A DNA stretch of 64,000 nucleotides from Sinorhizobium arboris LMG 14919 (GTDB lineage Bacteria > Pseudomonadota > Alphaproteobacteria > Rhizobiales > Rhizobiaceae), in the NCBI RefSeq assembly GCF_000427465.1, contig NZ_ATYB01000008.1, forward strand, positions 62,001 through 126,000, written 5' to 3'. The notes below the pieces were generated by a model. The model saw only the letters and a list, made by a program, of their open reading frames with translations, had not been told where the DNA came from and searched no databases. Position numbers and translations under genes: made by a program. The number at the start of each line of letters is the position of its first letter. Positions within the stretch are counted from its first letter, which is position 1. This document shows, in pieces, positions 51,620 through 60,478 of this stretch.

Positions 51620-54248
51620 TCAATATCCCCCTGATCTCAGCGCGGCAGGAGCCGCAATTGGTGCCGGCGCTGAGCCTTTCGCCCACCGCCTCGACACTGT
51701 GGCAGCCGTCGCGGACGGCGGCAGTGATCTGGTTGACGCCGACGCTGAAGCAGGAACAGACGGTCGCGCCGGGATCTGGCGTATCGGCACCCGGGCGGCC
51801 GGCGGTTACCGCGAAGCGCTTGGCGAGGTTGCGATGCGAAGCGCGCAGCTGCGATACCGCCCAGTTGCGCGCGACGGCGACCGGCCTCGGAGAAAGAAAC
51901 AGGGTGGCGAGCAGCCGGTCCCCCTCGAAAAAAGCAAGGCGGAGTTCGCCGGAGGTGCGGTCCGTATAGCCGATCGGTTCGATCTCGGCGGCGATCGCAA
52001 AGGTCTTCCGGCACCAGTCGATCCAGTCGGCATTCGTTGTGGCGAAGGCGAGTTCCATCCGCCACCCGCCCTCGGCCCTGGCGAGCGCCCAGTAGGCGGC
52101 GTCGAGTTCCGCAGGCTTACTCGCCGAAACCGCAAAGCCATAGGCGGCGGCCGGGAAGCGGCTCGCACGGACCGCCATATGCTTCGACGCCGGCTGGCCG
52201 GAAACCGGGTCGGTGACGGGCGCGACCAGCGCATCGATCCGCGCCATCGAGGCGAACTGATCGTTCCAGTGCATGGGCACGAAGAGATTGCCTTCCGTCT
52301 GGCGGTCGGTGACGAGCGCCCGGACGATCGCCGCCCCGTACGAACTTGCTATGGTGACGAGGTCGGCGTCGCCGACGCCGATCGCCTGTGCATCGCGCGG
52401 ATGAATCTCGACAAAGGGCTCGGCGAGGTGGCCGGAGAGCCGCGCACTCCTGCCGGTGCGGGTCATGGTATGCCAGTGGTCGCGCACCCGGCCGGTGTTG
52501 AGCCTGAAGGGGAAGGCGTCGTCGGCGCTCCTTGGCCGTGGCACCTCGACGGCAACGAAGCGTGCACGGCCGTCCGGATGATAGAACGCTCCCTTCGCGA
52601 AGAACCGCTTCATCTGCGGCGCGCTGCCCTTGGGCTGCGGCCACTGAAAGGGTCTCAGTCCGTCATAGGCGGGGCCGTCGATCTCCGCATGGGCACTGAT
52701 GTCGAAATCGCGGCGTCCGTCGTTTTCGAACCCCGAGAGCGCGGCATGCTCGGCGAAAATTTCGGCCGGTGAATTGTGAACGAAGGCGGCGGCGAAGCCC
52801 ATGCGTCTTGCGACTTCGGTGAGCTGCCACCAATCGGGCCGCGCCTGGCCGGGGGCCGCAAGAAAGGCGCGCTGGCGGGAGATGCGGCGCTCTGAATTGG
52901 TGACCGTGCCGTCCTTCTCTCCCCAGCCGAGCGAGGGCAGGAGCACGTGGGCGTGGCGGGCCGTGTCGGTATCCCTCACGATGTCGGAGACGACGACGAA
53001 GGGACAGGCCTTGATCGCTGCTTCGACGGAATCGGCATCTGGCATGGAGACGACCGGGTTGGTCGCCATGATCCACAACGCCTTGATGCGTCCGTCGGCA
53101 ACGGCGCGGAACATGTCAACCGCCTTGAGGCCGGGCTTGCCCGCTACTGTCGGCGCGCCCCAGAAGCGCCGTACCTGATCCCGGTGGAGCGATTTCTCGA
53201 TGTCCATATGGGCGGCAAGCATGTTCGCGAGTCCCCCGACCTCGCGCCCGCCCATCGCATTCGGCTGCCCGGTCAGCGAAAAAGGCCCCATCCCCGGCCG
53301 GCCGATGCGCCCGGTCGCAAGATGGCAGTTGATGATGGCATTGACCTTGTCGGTGCCTGCAGCCGACTGGTTCACACCCTGGCTGTAGCAGGTCACGACT
53401 TTCTCGGTCGTCTCGAAAAGCCGGAAAAAAGCGCGAAGCTGCGTCTGCGTCAGCCCGGTCGCTTCCGAAAGCGCCGGAAGGTCGCGCTCCGATGCGCTCG
53501 CCACAGCCTCGTCGAAACCGCTCGTGTAGCTCCCGACATAGTTCCGGTCGATCGCACCGCTGGCGGCGAGATGGGCAAGCAGACCGTTGAAGAGGGCGGC
53601 ATCTCCATCGGGCGCAATCGCCAGATGCATGTCGGCTATGTCCGCAGTCATCGTCCGGCGGGGGTCGACGACGACGATCTTCATCTCCGGGCGGTTCGCC
53701 TTGGCTGCGCAGAGGCGTTGATAAAGCACCGGATGGCACCAGGCCAGATTGGAGCCCGTCAGGACCACGAGCTCGGCGAGTTCCAGGTCCTCGTAAACGC
53801 CCGGCACCGTGTCCGAACCGAAGGCGCGGCGGTGGCCCGCGACCGAGGACGACATGCAAAGCCGGGAATTGGTGTCGATGTTCGCCGAGCCGATGAAACC
53901 CTTCATCAACTTGTTGGCGATGTAATAGTCCTCCGTCAGCAATTGTCCCGAGACGTAGAAGGCAACCGAATCGGGACCGTGTTCGGCGATACTGTGCGAG
54001 AAGCGTTCGGCAACGAGATCGAGCGCCTCGCTCCAGCCTGCGCGACGGCCGCCGACTTCCGGATGAAGAAGGCGGCCGTCAAGATCGAGGGTTTCGCCGA
54101 GAGCCGATCCCTTGGAGCAGAGCCTGCCGAAATTGGCCGGATGCTCCGGATCGCCCTTGACGCTCACCGTACCGTCGTCACCCACGCGGGCAATGACACC
54201 GCAGCCGACTCCGCAATAGGGGCAGGTGGTCTTGACCTCTTGCGTCAT
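51591..54248 (-). CDS. nasA: Assimilatory nitrate reductase, catalytic subunit
   Basis: An 885-residue molybdopterin (bis-MGD) enzyme reducing nitrate to nitrite in the cytoplasm. The N-terminal [4Fe-4S] site is TCPYCGVGCG with a fourth Cys in LCSKGSAL (Cys9, 12, 16, 44), and SNLAWCHPVLYQR and GTVTNSERRISRQRAF are typical of NasA/NarB. The C-terminus has a BFD-like [2Fe-2S] domain (VCSCFSVGVNQ ... GTNCGSCRAEI), as in NasA of Klebsiella type. No Tat signal, as expected. Two bases separate it from nirD. Confidence 0.95.
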   Translation of the reverse strand: MTQEVKTTCPYCGVGCGVIARVGDDGTVSVKGDPEHPANFGRLCSKGSALGETLDLDGRLLHPEVGGRRAGWSEALDLVAERFSHSIAEHGPDSVAFYVSGQLLTEDYYIANKLMKGFIGSANIDTNSRLCMSSSVAGHRRAFGSDTVPGVYEDLELAELVVLTGSNLAWCHPVLYQRLCAAKANRPEMKIVVVDPRRTMTADIADMHLAIAPDGDAALFNGLLAHLAASGAIDRNYVGSYTSGFDEAVASASERDLPALSEATGLTQTQLRAFFRLFETTEKVVTCYSQGVNQSAAGTDKVNAIINCHLATGRIGRPGMGPFSLTGQPNAMGGREVGGLANMLAAHMDIEKSLHRDQVRRFWGAPTVAGKPGLKAVDMFRAVADGRIKALWIMATNPVVSMPDADSVEAAIKACPFVVVSDIVRDTDTARHAHVLLPSLGWGEKDGTVTNSERRISRQRAFLAAPGQARPDWWQLTEVARRMGFAAAFVHNSPAEIFAEHAALSGFENDGRRDFDISAHAEIDGPAYDGLRPFQWPQPKGSAPQMKRFFAKGAFYHPDGRARFVAVEVPRPRSADDAFPFRLNTGRVRDHWHTMTRTGRSARLSGHLAEPFVEIHPRDAQAIGVGDADLVTIASSYGAAIVRALVTDRQTEGNLFVPMHWNDQFASMARIDALVAPVTDPVSGQPASKHMAVRASRFPAAAYGFAVSASKPAELDAAYWALARAEGGWRMELAFATTNADWIDWCRKTFAIAAEIEPIGYTDRTSGELRLAFFEGDRLLATLFLSPRPVAVARNWAVSQLRASHRNLAKRFAVTAGRPGADTPDPGATVCSCFSVGVNQITAAVRDGCHSVEAVGERLSAGTNCGSCRAEIRGILNACLTVAAE

Positions 54249-54250
54249 GC

Positions 54251-54589
54251 TTATTCCGCCGCTGCCAGTGCGAGACTCTCAAGAGCGACGAACAATGCGC
54301 CATTGTCGTTGCGGATGGGGATCGTGCGCACCTCGCCCTCGTCGGCACCGAGCGCCTTGCCGGTCTCGAGCGAGATCACCCAATTGTGCAGCGGGCAGGT
54401 GACGGCCGTGCCGTGCACGATCCCTTGGGAAAGAGGGCCGCCCCTGTGCGGGCAATGGTCCTCGATCGCGAACACCTCGTTCTCGGCGGTCCGGAAGACG
54501 GCGATCTTGCCGGTCGGCGTCCTGACGCAGCGGGCGCCGCGCAGCGGGATGTCGTTGATGTAGCCAATTGCAATCCAGTTCATCGTCAT
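54251..54589 (-). CDS. nirD: Nitrite reductase small subunit NirD
   Basis: A 112-residue Rieske-fold protein that accompanies NirB. It has the expected WIAIGYINDIPLRGARCVRT start and the cluster-like FAIEDHCPHRGGPLSQG and CPLHNWVISLETG, with the two Cys-His pairs retained. Some NirD proteins lack the cluster ligands; here CPHRG and CPLHNW are present. Located three bases from nirB and two from nasA in the same transcript. ATG 54589 or the Met two codons later may start it. Confidence 0.93.
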   Translation of the reverse strand: MTMNWIAIGYINDIPLRGARCVRTPTGKIAVFRTAENEVFAIEDHCPHRGGPLSQGIVHGTAVTCPLHNWVISLETGKALGADEGEVRTIPIRNDNGALFVALESLALAAAE

Positions 54590-54592
54590 CGA

Positions 54593-57055
54593 TTACTCCG
54601 CTGCCTGATTGAAGCCGACCGTCGCCATCGGCCGGAATTCGTGCTTGTCCTTGCCGGAGACGCGTTCCGACCACGGGTCGACCTGGGCGAATTTCTGGCT
54701 GAAGACGAAGCGGTCGAAATAGGCCTTGCGCTTGTCCGCATCGTCCATGATCTGCCGGCGGATCTCGTCGAGGCCGACACGTTTGGCCCATTTGTAGATG
54801 CGCTCGAGGTAGCGGGCCTGCTCGCGATACATCTGCGTCAGCGCGACGATATGCTCGAGCGCCTCGTCCTCGGTCCTGACCAGGCCCAGGACCTCTGTGC
54901 CCTTGATGTCGAGGCCGGCAGCTCCTGCGAAATGGATCTCAAAGCCGGAGTCGACGCAGATGACGCCGATATCCTTGCAGGTTGCCTCCGCGCAGTTGCG
55001 CGGGCAGCCGGAGACGGCCATCTTCAGCTTGGCCGGCGTCCACGAGCCCCACATGAATTTCTCGATGCGGATGCCGAGGCCGGTCGAATCCTGTGTGCCG
55101 AAGCGGCACCAATCGGAGCCGACGCAGGTCTTCACGGTTCTCAGTCCCTTGGCGTAGGCCTGGCCCGAAACGAAACCTGCCCGACCGAGATCCGCCCAGA
55201 CGGCGGGCAGGTCCTCCTTCTCGATGCCGAGCAGGTCGATGCGCTGACCGCCCGTCACCTTCACCAGCGGCACGTTGAACTTGTCGACGACGTCGGCGAT
55301 CGCGCGAAGTTCCTTGGCGTTGGTGACGCCGCCCCACATGCGCGGTACGACGGAATAGGTCCCGTCCTTCTGGATATTGGCGTGAACGCGTTCGTTGATG
55401 AAGCGCGACTGGTAATCGTCGGCATATTCGTCCGGCCAGTCGCAGACGAGATAGTAGTTGAGCGCCGGGCGACACTTCGCGCAGCCGCAGGAAGTCTTCC
55501 ATTCCAGTTCCTGCATGACGGCGGGTATGGACTTCAGTTTCTTGGCCTTGATCAGGCGCCGCACGTCGTCATGGCCGAGATCGGTGCAGGTGCACATCGG
55601 CTGCACTGCGGCCGGATTGTAGGAGTCGCCGAGCGTCAGCGACATGAGCTGCTCGACCAGACCGGTGCAGGAACCGCAGGAGGCCGACGCCTTAGTGTGG
55701 GCGCGCACGTCGTCGAGCGAGGTCAGGCCCTTGGAGGTGATCGCCCCGACGATCTTGCCCTTGCACACGCCGTTGCAGCCGCAGATTTCCGCATCATCCG
55801 GCAAGGCTGCAACGGCCGCCGTAGGGTCCAGCGGTGACCCTCCCTGATAGGCTTGACCGAAGATCAGGGTATCGCGCATTTCGGAGATGTCCGTACCGCG
55901 CTTCAAAAGGTCGTTGAACCAGGCGCCGTCGGTGGTGTCGCCATAGAGCACAGTACCGACGATGCGGTTGTCTTTCAGCACCAGCCGCTTGTAGATGCCG
56001 GCGGTGGCATCGCGCAGCACAATTTCCTCCCGCCCCTCGCCATCGGCGAAGTCGCCGACCGAATAGAGGTTGATGCCCGTCACCTTCAGCTTCGTCGGCG
56101 TGTCGGAATGTGCGAAAGCGGCGTGACGATCGCCAGCGAGGTGGGAGGCGGCGACGCGCGCCATTTCGTAAAGGGGGGCGACAAGGCCGTAGACCATGCC
56201 ACCGACTTCGGCGCACTCGCCGAGCGCCATGATATCCCCGTCGGACGTCTGCATTCCGGCATCGACGACGATGCCGCGATTGACGGCAAGCCCGGCCTCC
56301 TTGGCAAGCCCGGCATTCGGCCGGATACCGACGGCCATCACGACCAGAGTCGCCGGAATGATCCGGCCGTCGTCGAGCTCAATACCCTCGACCTTCTCCT
56401 CGCCGAGGATGCGCTTGGTGTTCGCCTTGGTGACGACCTTGATGCCGCGCTCTTCGACGGCCTTCTGCAGGAGGTAGCCCGCGGCCGGGTCGAGCTGGCG
56501 CTCCATCAGCGTCGGCATGACATGCAGAACGGTGACGTCCATGCCGCGCGCCTGAAGCCCGGCGGCTGCCTCCAGCCCGAGCAGGCCGCCGCCGATGACG
56601 ACCGCCTTTTCGCGCGATTGCGCAGCGAGAAGCATCGCCTGCACATCGTCGAGGTCGCGATAGGTGATGACGCCGCGAAGATCCTTGCCCGGCACGGGGA
56701 TGATGAAAGGCACCGAGCCGGTGGCGATCACCAGCTTGTCATAGCTTTCCGTGACGCCGTGGTCGGAGGTGACGGTCTTGGCGTCGCGGTCAATCGCAAT
56801 GATCTTGTGTCCCTTGTAAAGGGTGATGCCGTGCTTGATGTACCATCCGTCGCCATGGATGATGATCTCTTCGTATTCCTTCTCCCCGGATAGCACCGGC
56901 GAGAGCATGATGCGGTCGTAATTGACGCGCGGCTCGGCGTTGAAGATCGTCACGGTATAGCGCCCGGGCGCCTTTTCGAAGAGCTCTTCCAGCATCCGGC
57001 CCGGAGCCATGCCGTTGCCGACGATAACGAGTTTTTCGAGTGCAGTTTCAGTCAT
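54593..57055 (-). CDS. nirB: NAD(P)H-dependent nitrite reductase large subunit NirB
   Basis: An 820-residue cytoplasmic enzyme reducing nitrite to ammonium. N-terminal FAD/NAD domain (LVIVGNGMAPGRMLEEL; GGGLLGLEAAAGL), then a BFD-type [2Fe-2S] pair (ICGCNGVCKGKIVGAI and CGSCTGLVEQL), and the siroheme/[4Fe-4S] domain with CVGSDWC and CPRNCAEATC as ligands. ATG 57055 is used; the longer frame lacks similarity. It is five bases from nrtD upstream and three from nirD downstream. Siroheme is presumably provided by CysG from the end of the operon. Confidence 0.95.
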   Translation of the reverse strand: MTETALEKLVIVGNGMAPGRMLEELFEKAPGRYTVTIFNAEPRVNYDRIMLSPVLSGEKEYEEIIIHGDGWYIKHGITLYKGHKIIAIDRDAKTVTSDHGVTESYDKLVIATGSVPFIIPVPGKDLRGVITYRDLDDVQAMLLAAQSREKAVVIGGGLLGLEAAAGLQARGMDVTVLHVMPTLMERQLDPAAGYLLQKAVEERGIKVVTKANTKRILGEEKVEGIELDDGRIIPATLVVMAVGIRPNAGLAKEAGLAVNRGIVVDAGMQTSDGDIMALGECAEVGGMVYGLVAPLYEMARVAASHLAGDRHAAFAHSDTPTKLKVTGINLYSVGDFADGEGREEIVLRDATAGIYKRLVLKDNRIVGTVLYGDTTDGAWFNDLLKRGTDISEMRDTLIFGQAYQGGSPLDPTAAVAALPDDAEICGCNGVCKGKIVGAITSKGLTSLDDVRAHTKASASCGSCTGLVEQLMSLTLGDSYNPAAVQPMCTCTDLGHDDVRRLIKAKKLKSIPAVMQELEWKTSCGCAKCRPALNYYLVCDWPDEYADDYQSRFINERVHANIQKDGTYSVVPRMWGGVTNAKELRAIADVVDKFNVPLVKVTGGQRIDLLGIEKEDLPAVWADLGRAGFVSGQAYAKGLRTVKTCVGSDWCRFGTQDSTGLGIRIEKFMWGSWTPAKLKMAVSGCPRNCAEATCKDIGVICVDSGFEIHFAGAAGLDIKGTEVLGLVRTEDEALEHIVALTQMYREQARYLERIYKWAKRVGLDEIRRQIMDDADKRKAYFDRFVFSQKFAQVDPWSERVSGKDKHEFRPMATVGFNQAAE

Positions 57056-57060
57056 GTGGG

Positions 57061-57861
57061 TCACTCCGCAGCTTCGACGAAGCGGTGGCGCTCGTAGAGG
57101 AATTTGAGCACGGCTTCGCGGCATTTCAGGTAGGTTCGGTCGGAGGCGAGCTCGATTCGCCGGCGCGGGCGGGCGAGCGGTACATCGAGGATGTCGCCGA
57201 TTTTTGCTGACGGGCCGTTGGTCATCATCACGATGCGGTCGGAAAGCAGGACTGCCTCGTCGACATCGTGTGTGATCATCAGGACCGTGTTTCCAAGGGC
57301 CGCGTGGATCTGCATGACCTGATCCTGCAGATGCGCGCGGGTGAGGGCGTCGAGCGCCCCGAACGGCTCGTCGAGAAGCAGCACCTTCGGCTCCATGGCG
57401 AGCGCACGGGCGATGCCGACGCGCTGCTTCATCCCGCCGGAGATCTCCGCCGGCCGCTTGTCACCGGCATGCGCCATCTGCACGAGTTCGAGATTGCGCA
57501 TGGTCCATTCGTGGCGCTCATGCCTGCTACGCGTCGCCGAGAACACCTTGTCGACCGCGAGCCGCACGTTCTCGTAGACCGTGAGCCACGGCAGCAGCGA
57601 GTGGTTCTGGAAAACGACGGCGCGATCCGGCCCAGGCTCGTCGACAACCTTGTCTTCGAGGAGCACGACACCGCTCGTCGCCTGAGTCAGGCCGGCGACG
57701 ATGTTGAGCAGGGTCGACTTGCCGCAGCCGGAATGGCCGATGATCGAGATGAACTCGCCCTCGTCGACGGTGAGCGAAACCTGCTTCAGCACGTCCGTGC
57801 GCGTGCTGCCGCGTTCGAAGGTCTTGTCGAGCAGTTCGAGCGAAAGATAGCTCCTGGTCAT
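57061..57861 (-). CDS. nrtD: Nitrate ABC transporter ATP-binding protein
   Basis: A 266-residue ATPase of the NrtD/SsuB type: Walker A GHSGCGKST, Q-loop VVFQNHSLLPWLTV, signature EISGGMKQRVGIARALA, Walker B VLLLDEPFGALDALTR and switch MITHDVDEAVLLSDR. It powers nitrate import with NrtA and NrtB. ATG 57861 has AGGAGG upstream, so the 47-residue upstream extension is rejected. It lies 14 bases from nrtB. Called NrtC in some rhizobial annotations; there is no fused solute-binding domain as in cyanobacterial NrtC. Confidence 0.93.
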   Translation of the reverse strand: MTRSYLSLELLDKTFERGSTRTDVLKQVSLTVDEGEFISIIGHSGCGKSTLLNIVAGLTQATSGVVLLEDKVVDEPGPDRAVVFQNHSLLPWLTVYENVRLAVDKVFSATRSRHERHEWTMRNLELVQMAHAGDKRPAEISGGMKQRVGIARALAMEPKVLLLDEPFGALDALTRAHLQDQVMQIHAALGNTVLMITHDVDEAVLLSDRIVMMTNGPSAKIGDILDVPLARPRRRIELASDRTYLKCREAVLKFLYERHRFVEAAE

Positions 57862-57875
57862 GGCGGGCCTCCTCT

Positions 57876-58769
57876 TCAGGCGTTTGCCGTGCCGCGGGTA
57901 ACCGCGTGGCCGGTCAGTGCGATGAGGCGGTCGAGAAGGAAGCCGACAATGCCGACATAGATCAGCGCGACGATGATGTCGCTGATAAGCGACGAGTTCC
58001 ACGCGTCCCAGATGAAGAAGCCGATGCCGACACCGCCGATCAGCATCTCGGCTGCAACTATGGCCAGCCAGGAGAGGCCGACGCCGATCCTGAGGCCCGT
58101 GAAGATGTAGGGAGCCGCCGCCGGCAGCATGATCTTGGCGAAATATTCGAAGCCGTTCAGCCGCAGCACCCGGGCGACGTTCTGGTAGTCCTGCGGAATG
58201 TTGCGGATGCCGACTGCGGTGTTGATGATGATTGGCCAGATCGCGGTGATGAAAATCACGAAAATTGCCGAGGGATTGCCGTCCTGGAAGGCGGCGAGCG
58301 ACAGGGGCAGCCAGGCGAGCGGCGGCACCGTGCGCAGCACCTGAAAGATCGGATCGAGACCGCGCGTCGCGAGCGCGCTTTGGCCGACGAGCACGCCAAG
58401 GGCGATGCCGACTACCGCGGCGATCGCATAGCCGAATGCTACGCGCTGAAGGCTGGCAAAAACATGCCAGAACAGGCCCTGATCGGTACCCTGGCCGGTG
58501 TAGAAGGGGTGCGCGATCAGTTCCCAGCTTTCCTCCAGCACACGCGTTGGTGCCGGCAGGCTGGAGTCGGGCGATGAACAGAGAATTTGCCAGGCGAGCA
58601 AGAGGAAGCCCAAGGTGGCGAGCAGGGGGGTGAGGTTTGTTGCCGCGGCCGCGGCGAGCCGCGGCAGTCGACTGGCGATTCCCGGCCTCGCCGCGTGCGA
58701 GAGTGCGATGACATCGGCCGCGGCTTGAGGCATTGCCTGTGGTTTGAGCTTGAGATTGGTGACGGACAT
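57876..58769 (-). CDS. nrtB: Nitrate ABC transporter permease
   Basis: A 297-residue permease with about six transmembrane helices and the BPD_transp_1 EAA-like loop (around EYFAKIMLPAAAPYIFTGLRIG cut to MLPAAAPYIFTGLRIG). FLLDRLIALTGHAV closes the protein. It forms the channel of the nitrate importer. The N-terminal 40 residues are polar and cytoplasmic. It is between nrtA (61 bases upstream) and nrtD (14 bases downstream), all on the same strand. Confidence 0.93.
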   Translation of the reverse strand: MSVTNLKLKPQAMPQAAADVIALSHAARPGIASRLPRLAAAAATNLTPLLATLGFLLLAWQILCSSPDSSLPAPTRVLEESWELIAHPFYTGQGTDQGLFWHVFASLQRVAFGYAIAAVVGIALGVLVGQSALATRGLDPIFQVLRTVPPLAWLPLSLAAFQDGNPSAIFVIFITAIWPIIINTAVGIRNIPQDYQNVARVLRLNGFEYFAKIMLPAAAPYIFTGLRIGVGLSWLAIVAAEMLIGGVGIGFFIWDAWNSSLISDIIVALIYVGIVGFLLDRLIALTGHAVTRGTANA

Positions 58770-58830
58770 GCCGTTCTCCTACGGTTCGGGTCGAGAGCAG
58801 CCGGGCCGAAGTCCGGCTGCGGTCGCCTCA

Positions 58831-60120
58831 TCAGGCAATCCGGCTGATGGCGAGGCTCTTCAGATACGCTTCGGGATTTTCCGGATCGAAGACCTTGCCG
58901 TCGAAGAAGGTCTCTGGGCCGCGCGAGGTTGAGGCCGGCATATCGGTGATGCCGAGTTCCTTCGCCGCTTCGCGCCAGATATCCTCGCGGTTGACCTTGG
59001 CGATCAGTCCCTTGATATCCGTGTCCGGCGCGAGCTTGCCCCAACGGATATTCTCGGCGAGGAACCAGGCGTCATGGCTCTGGAAGGGGTAGGAGGCATG
59101 ATCGCGCCAGAATTTCATGAAATGCGGGCTGTGTGATACGACCTTGCCGTTGCCATAGTCGTACTCACCCTTCAGCCGGTCGATGATGTCCTTGGACGGC
59201 ACGTTGAACCAGCTGCGCTTGCCGACGATCTTGGCAAGTTCGTCCTTGTTGGCCATGTCATCGCACCATTGCGCGGCTTCCTCGACGGCCATGACCAGCG
59301 CCTTTGCTGCGCGCGGGTTCTTCTCGACCCAGTCGCTGCGCATCGCGAAGGATTTCTCCGGGTGATTGGCCCAGATCTCACCGGTGGTGACCGCGGTGTA
59401 ACCGATCTTTTGGTTGACGAGCTGCTCATTCCAGGGCTCGCCGACGCAGAAACAGTCCATGGTCCCCACCTTCATGTTGGCGACCATCTGCGGCGGCGGG
59501 ACGACGATGGTTTCGACGTCCTTGTCCGGATCGATGCCGCCGGCCGCCAGCCAGTAACGGAGCCAGAGGTCGTGCGTGCCGCCCGGGAACGTCATGGCGA
59601 CCTTCGCCGGCGCCCCATCGGCTTTCCTCTTCGCGAAGACGTCCTTCAGTACGGATGCATCCAGGCCAACCTTCAGGTCGGCATGGGCGGCGCCGACCGA
59701 GATCCCCTGCGCATCGAGATTGAGGCGGGCGAGGATGACCATTGGCAATGGCTGGTTGTTCTGGGTCACCTTCCCGATCGAGATCAAATAGGGCATGGGG
59801 GTCAGGATATGGGCGCCGTCGATGCCTGCGCCGGCCGAGCCGAGTACCAGATTGTCGCGCGTCGTTCCCCATGAAGCCTGTTTGACAACTTCGACTTCGC
59901 TCATACCGTATTTGTCGAAGAAGCCTTTTTCCTTGGCGATGATAAGCGGCGCGGAGTCGGTGAGCGCAATGAAGCCGAGGACGGCCTTTGCGGTCTCCGG
60001 ACCTGCTCCTTGAGCGAAGGCGCCAGACGGAAATAGCGCCTTGGCTGCGCCGACGAGGGCGGCAGTAGCGGTGGTCTTCAACAGACTGCGGCGGGTCAGG
60101 CCAATCGAAGTCTTGATCAT
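58831..60120 (-). CDS. nrtA: Nitrate ABC transporter substrate-binding protein
   Basis: A 429-residue periplasmic nitrate-binding protein. It has a Tat-type signal with twin arginines in IGLTRRSLLKT and an AQG cleavage region; then AVLGFIALTDSAPLIIAKEKG, GAHILTPMPYLISIG, the CFCVGEPWNEQLV block and a C-terminal SRGPETFFDGKVFDPENPEAY. ATG 60120 is used because the signal starts there. It is the first gene of the nitrate operon, with a 176-base untranslated leader between the predicted sigma-54 start and the ATG. Confidence 0.94.
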   Translation of the reverse strand: MIKTSIGLTRRSLLKTTATAALVGAAKALFPSGAFAQGAGPETAKAVLGFIALTDSAPLIIAKEKGFFDKYGMSEVEVVKQASWGTTRDNLVLGSAGAGIDGAHILTPMPYLISIGKVTQNNQPLPMVILARLNLDAQGISVGAAHADLKVGLDASVLKDVFAKRKADGAPAKVAMTFPGGTHDLWLRYWLAAGGIDPDKDVETIVVPPPQMVANMKVGTMDCFCVGEPWNEQLVNQKIGYTAVTTGEIWANHPEKSFAMRSDWVEKNPRAAKALVMAVEEAAQWCDDMANKDELAKIVGKRSWFNVPSKDIIDRLKGEYDYGNGKVVSHSPHFMKFWRDHASYPFQSHDAWFLAENIRWGKLAPDTDIKGLIAKVNREDIWREAAKELGITDMPASTSRGPETFFDGKVFDPENPEAYLKSLAISRIA

Positions 60121-60296
60121 GCGCGTTCCCTCAAATTGTTGGCCGGCCGAAAACCGGCATAAAAAAACGCCGCTCGGAAATCGCGCTCCGGGGACTGGGA
60201 GGAATCCCTTACGGAGGCAAAGACCTTGCGACGTCGGTGTCTTTGGCAGGCGCATGCGGCGCCTGAGCTCGCTTCAATCGCCGTTGATTGGAAGCA
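60121..60296 (-). ncRNA. nrtA leader RNA with ANTAR-type hexaloop hairpin (NasT target)
   Basis: The predicted transcript starts near 60296 and at once forms a hairpin, 60295-60271: GCTTCCAATC pairs with GATTGAAGC around the loop AACGGC (A at loop position 1, G at 4), the signature of ANTAR-protein targets. A second, weaker hexaloop, ACCGAC closed by GAC/GTC, lies at 60241-60230. Further down, AGGCGCCGC (60264-60256) can pair with GCGGCGTTT (60173-60165), which ends in seven T, a possible terminator stem. NasT would bind and prevent termination. The terminator part is the least certain. Confidence 0.6.
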
Positions 60297-60306
60297 AAGT
60301 TGGAAA

Positions 60307-60322
60307 AGCAAATGCTGTGCCA
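60307..60322 (-). promoter_or_regulatory. Sigma-54 promoter upstream of nrtA
   Basis: On the minus strand TGGCACAGCATTTGCT has GG and GC exactly twelve bases apart, matching the -24/-12 consensus TGGCAC-N5-TTGCW. The predicted start, about 60296, is one base before the ANTAR hairpin. NtrC-type activation under nitrogen limitation is expected; no clear NtrC site was found upstream. Confidence 0.7.
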
Positions 60323-60362
60323 GATCGCTGGATTACGACTATGTCATTGAAAAATCTAGAAG

Positions 60363-60385
60363 AGGCCGGAAAACGGCAGCGGCCT
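60363..60385 (-). terminator. Possible terminator after nasS
   Basis: Arms AGGCCG and CGGCCT (60363-60368/60380-60385) form a six-base stem downstream of the nasS stop on the minus strand, followed by a T-rich stretch. It could separate nasTS transcription from the nrtA promoter, which lies just beyond. Confidence 0.4.
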
Positions 60386-60478
60386 AAAAATTAGTCGGTG
60401 GCGATCAATGGTGAATTGTTGTGCGTTGCGGTATGCGGCGCAGGCCCCTTGCGATTAAACAAGCAGCAGGCCGCGGAC

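Noticed and set aside
52947..54563. Plus-strand frame of 538 codons opposite nasA
   Set aside because: Shadow of nasA with no plausible start or product.
60422..60442. TGCG-N13-CGCA inverted repeat upstream of the nrtA promoter as an NtrC site
   Set aside because: Spacing is four bases longer than NtrC sites (TGC-N11-GCA), so it is not a credible match.
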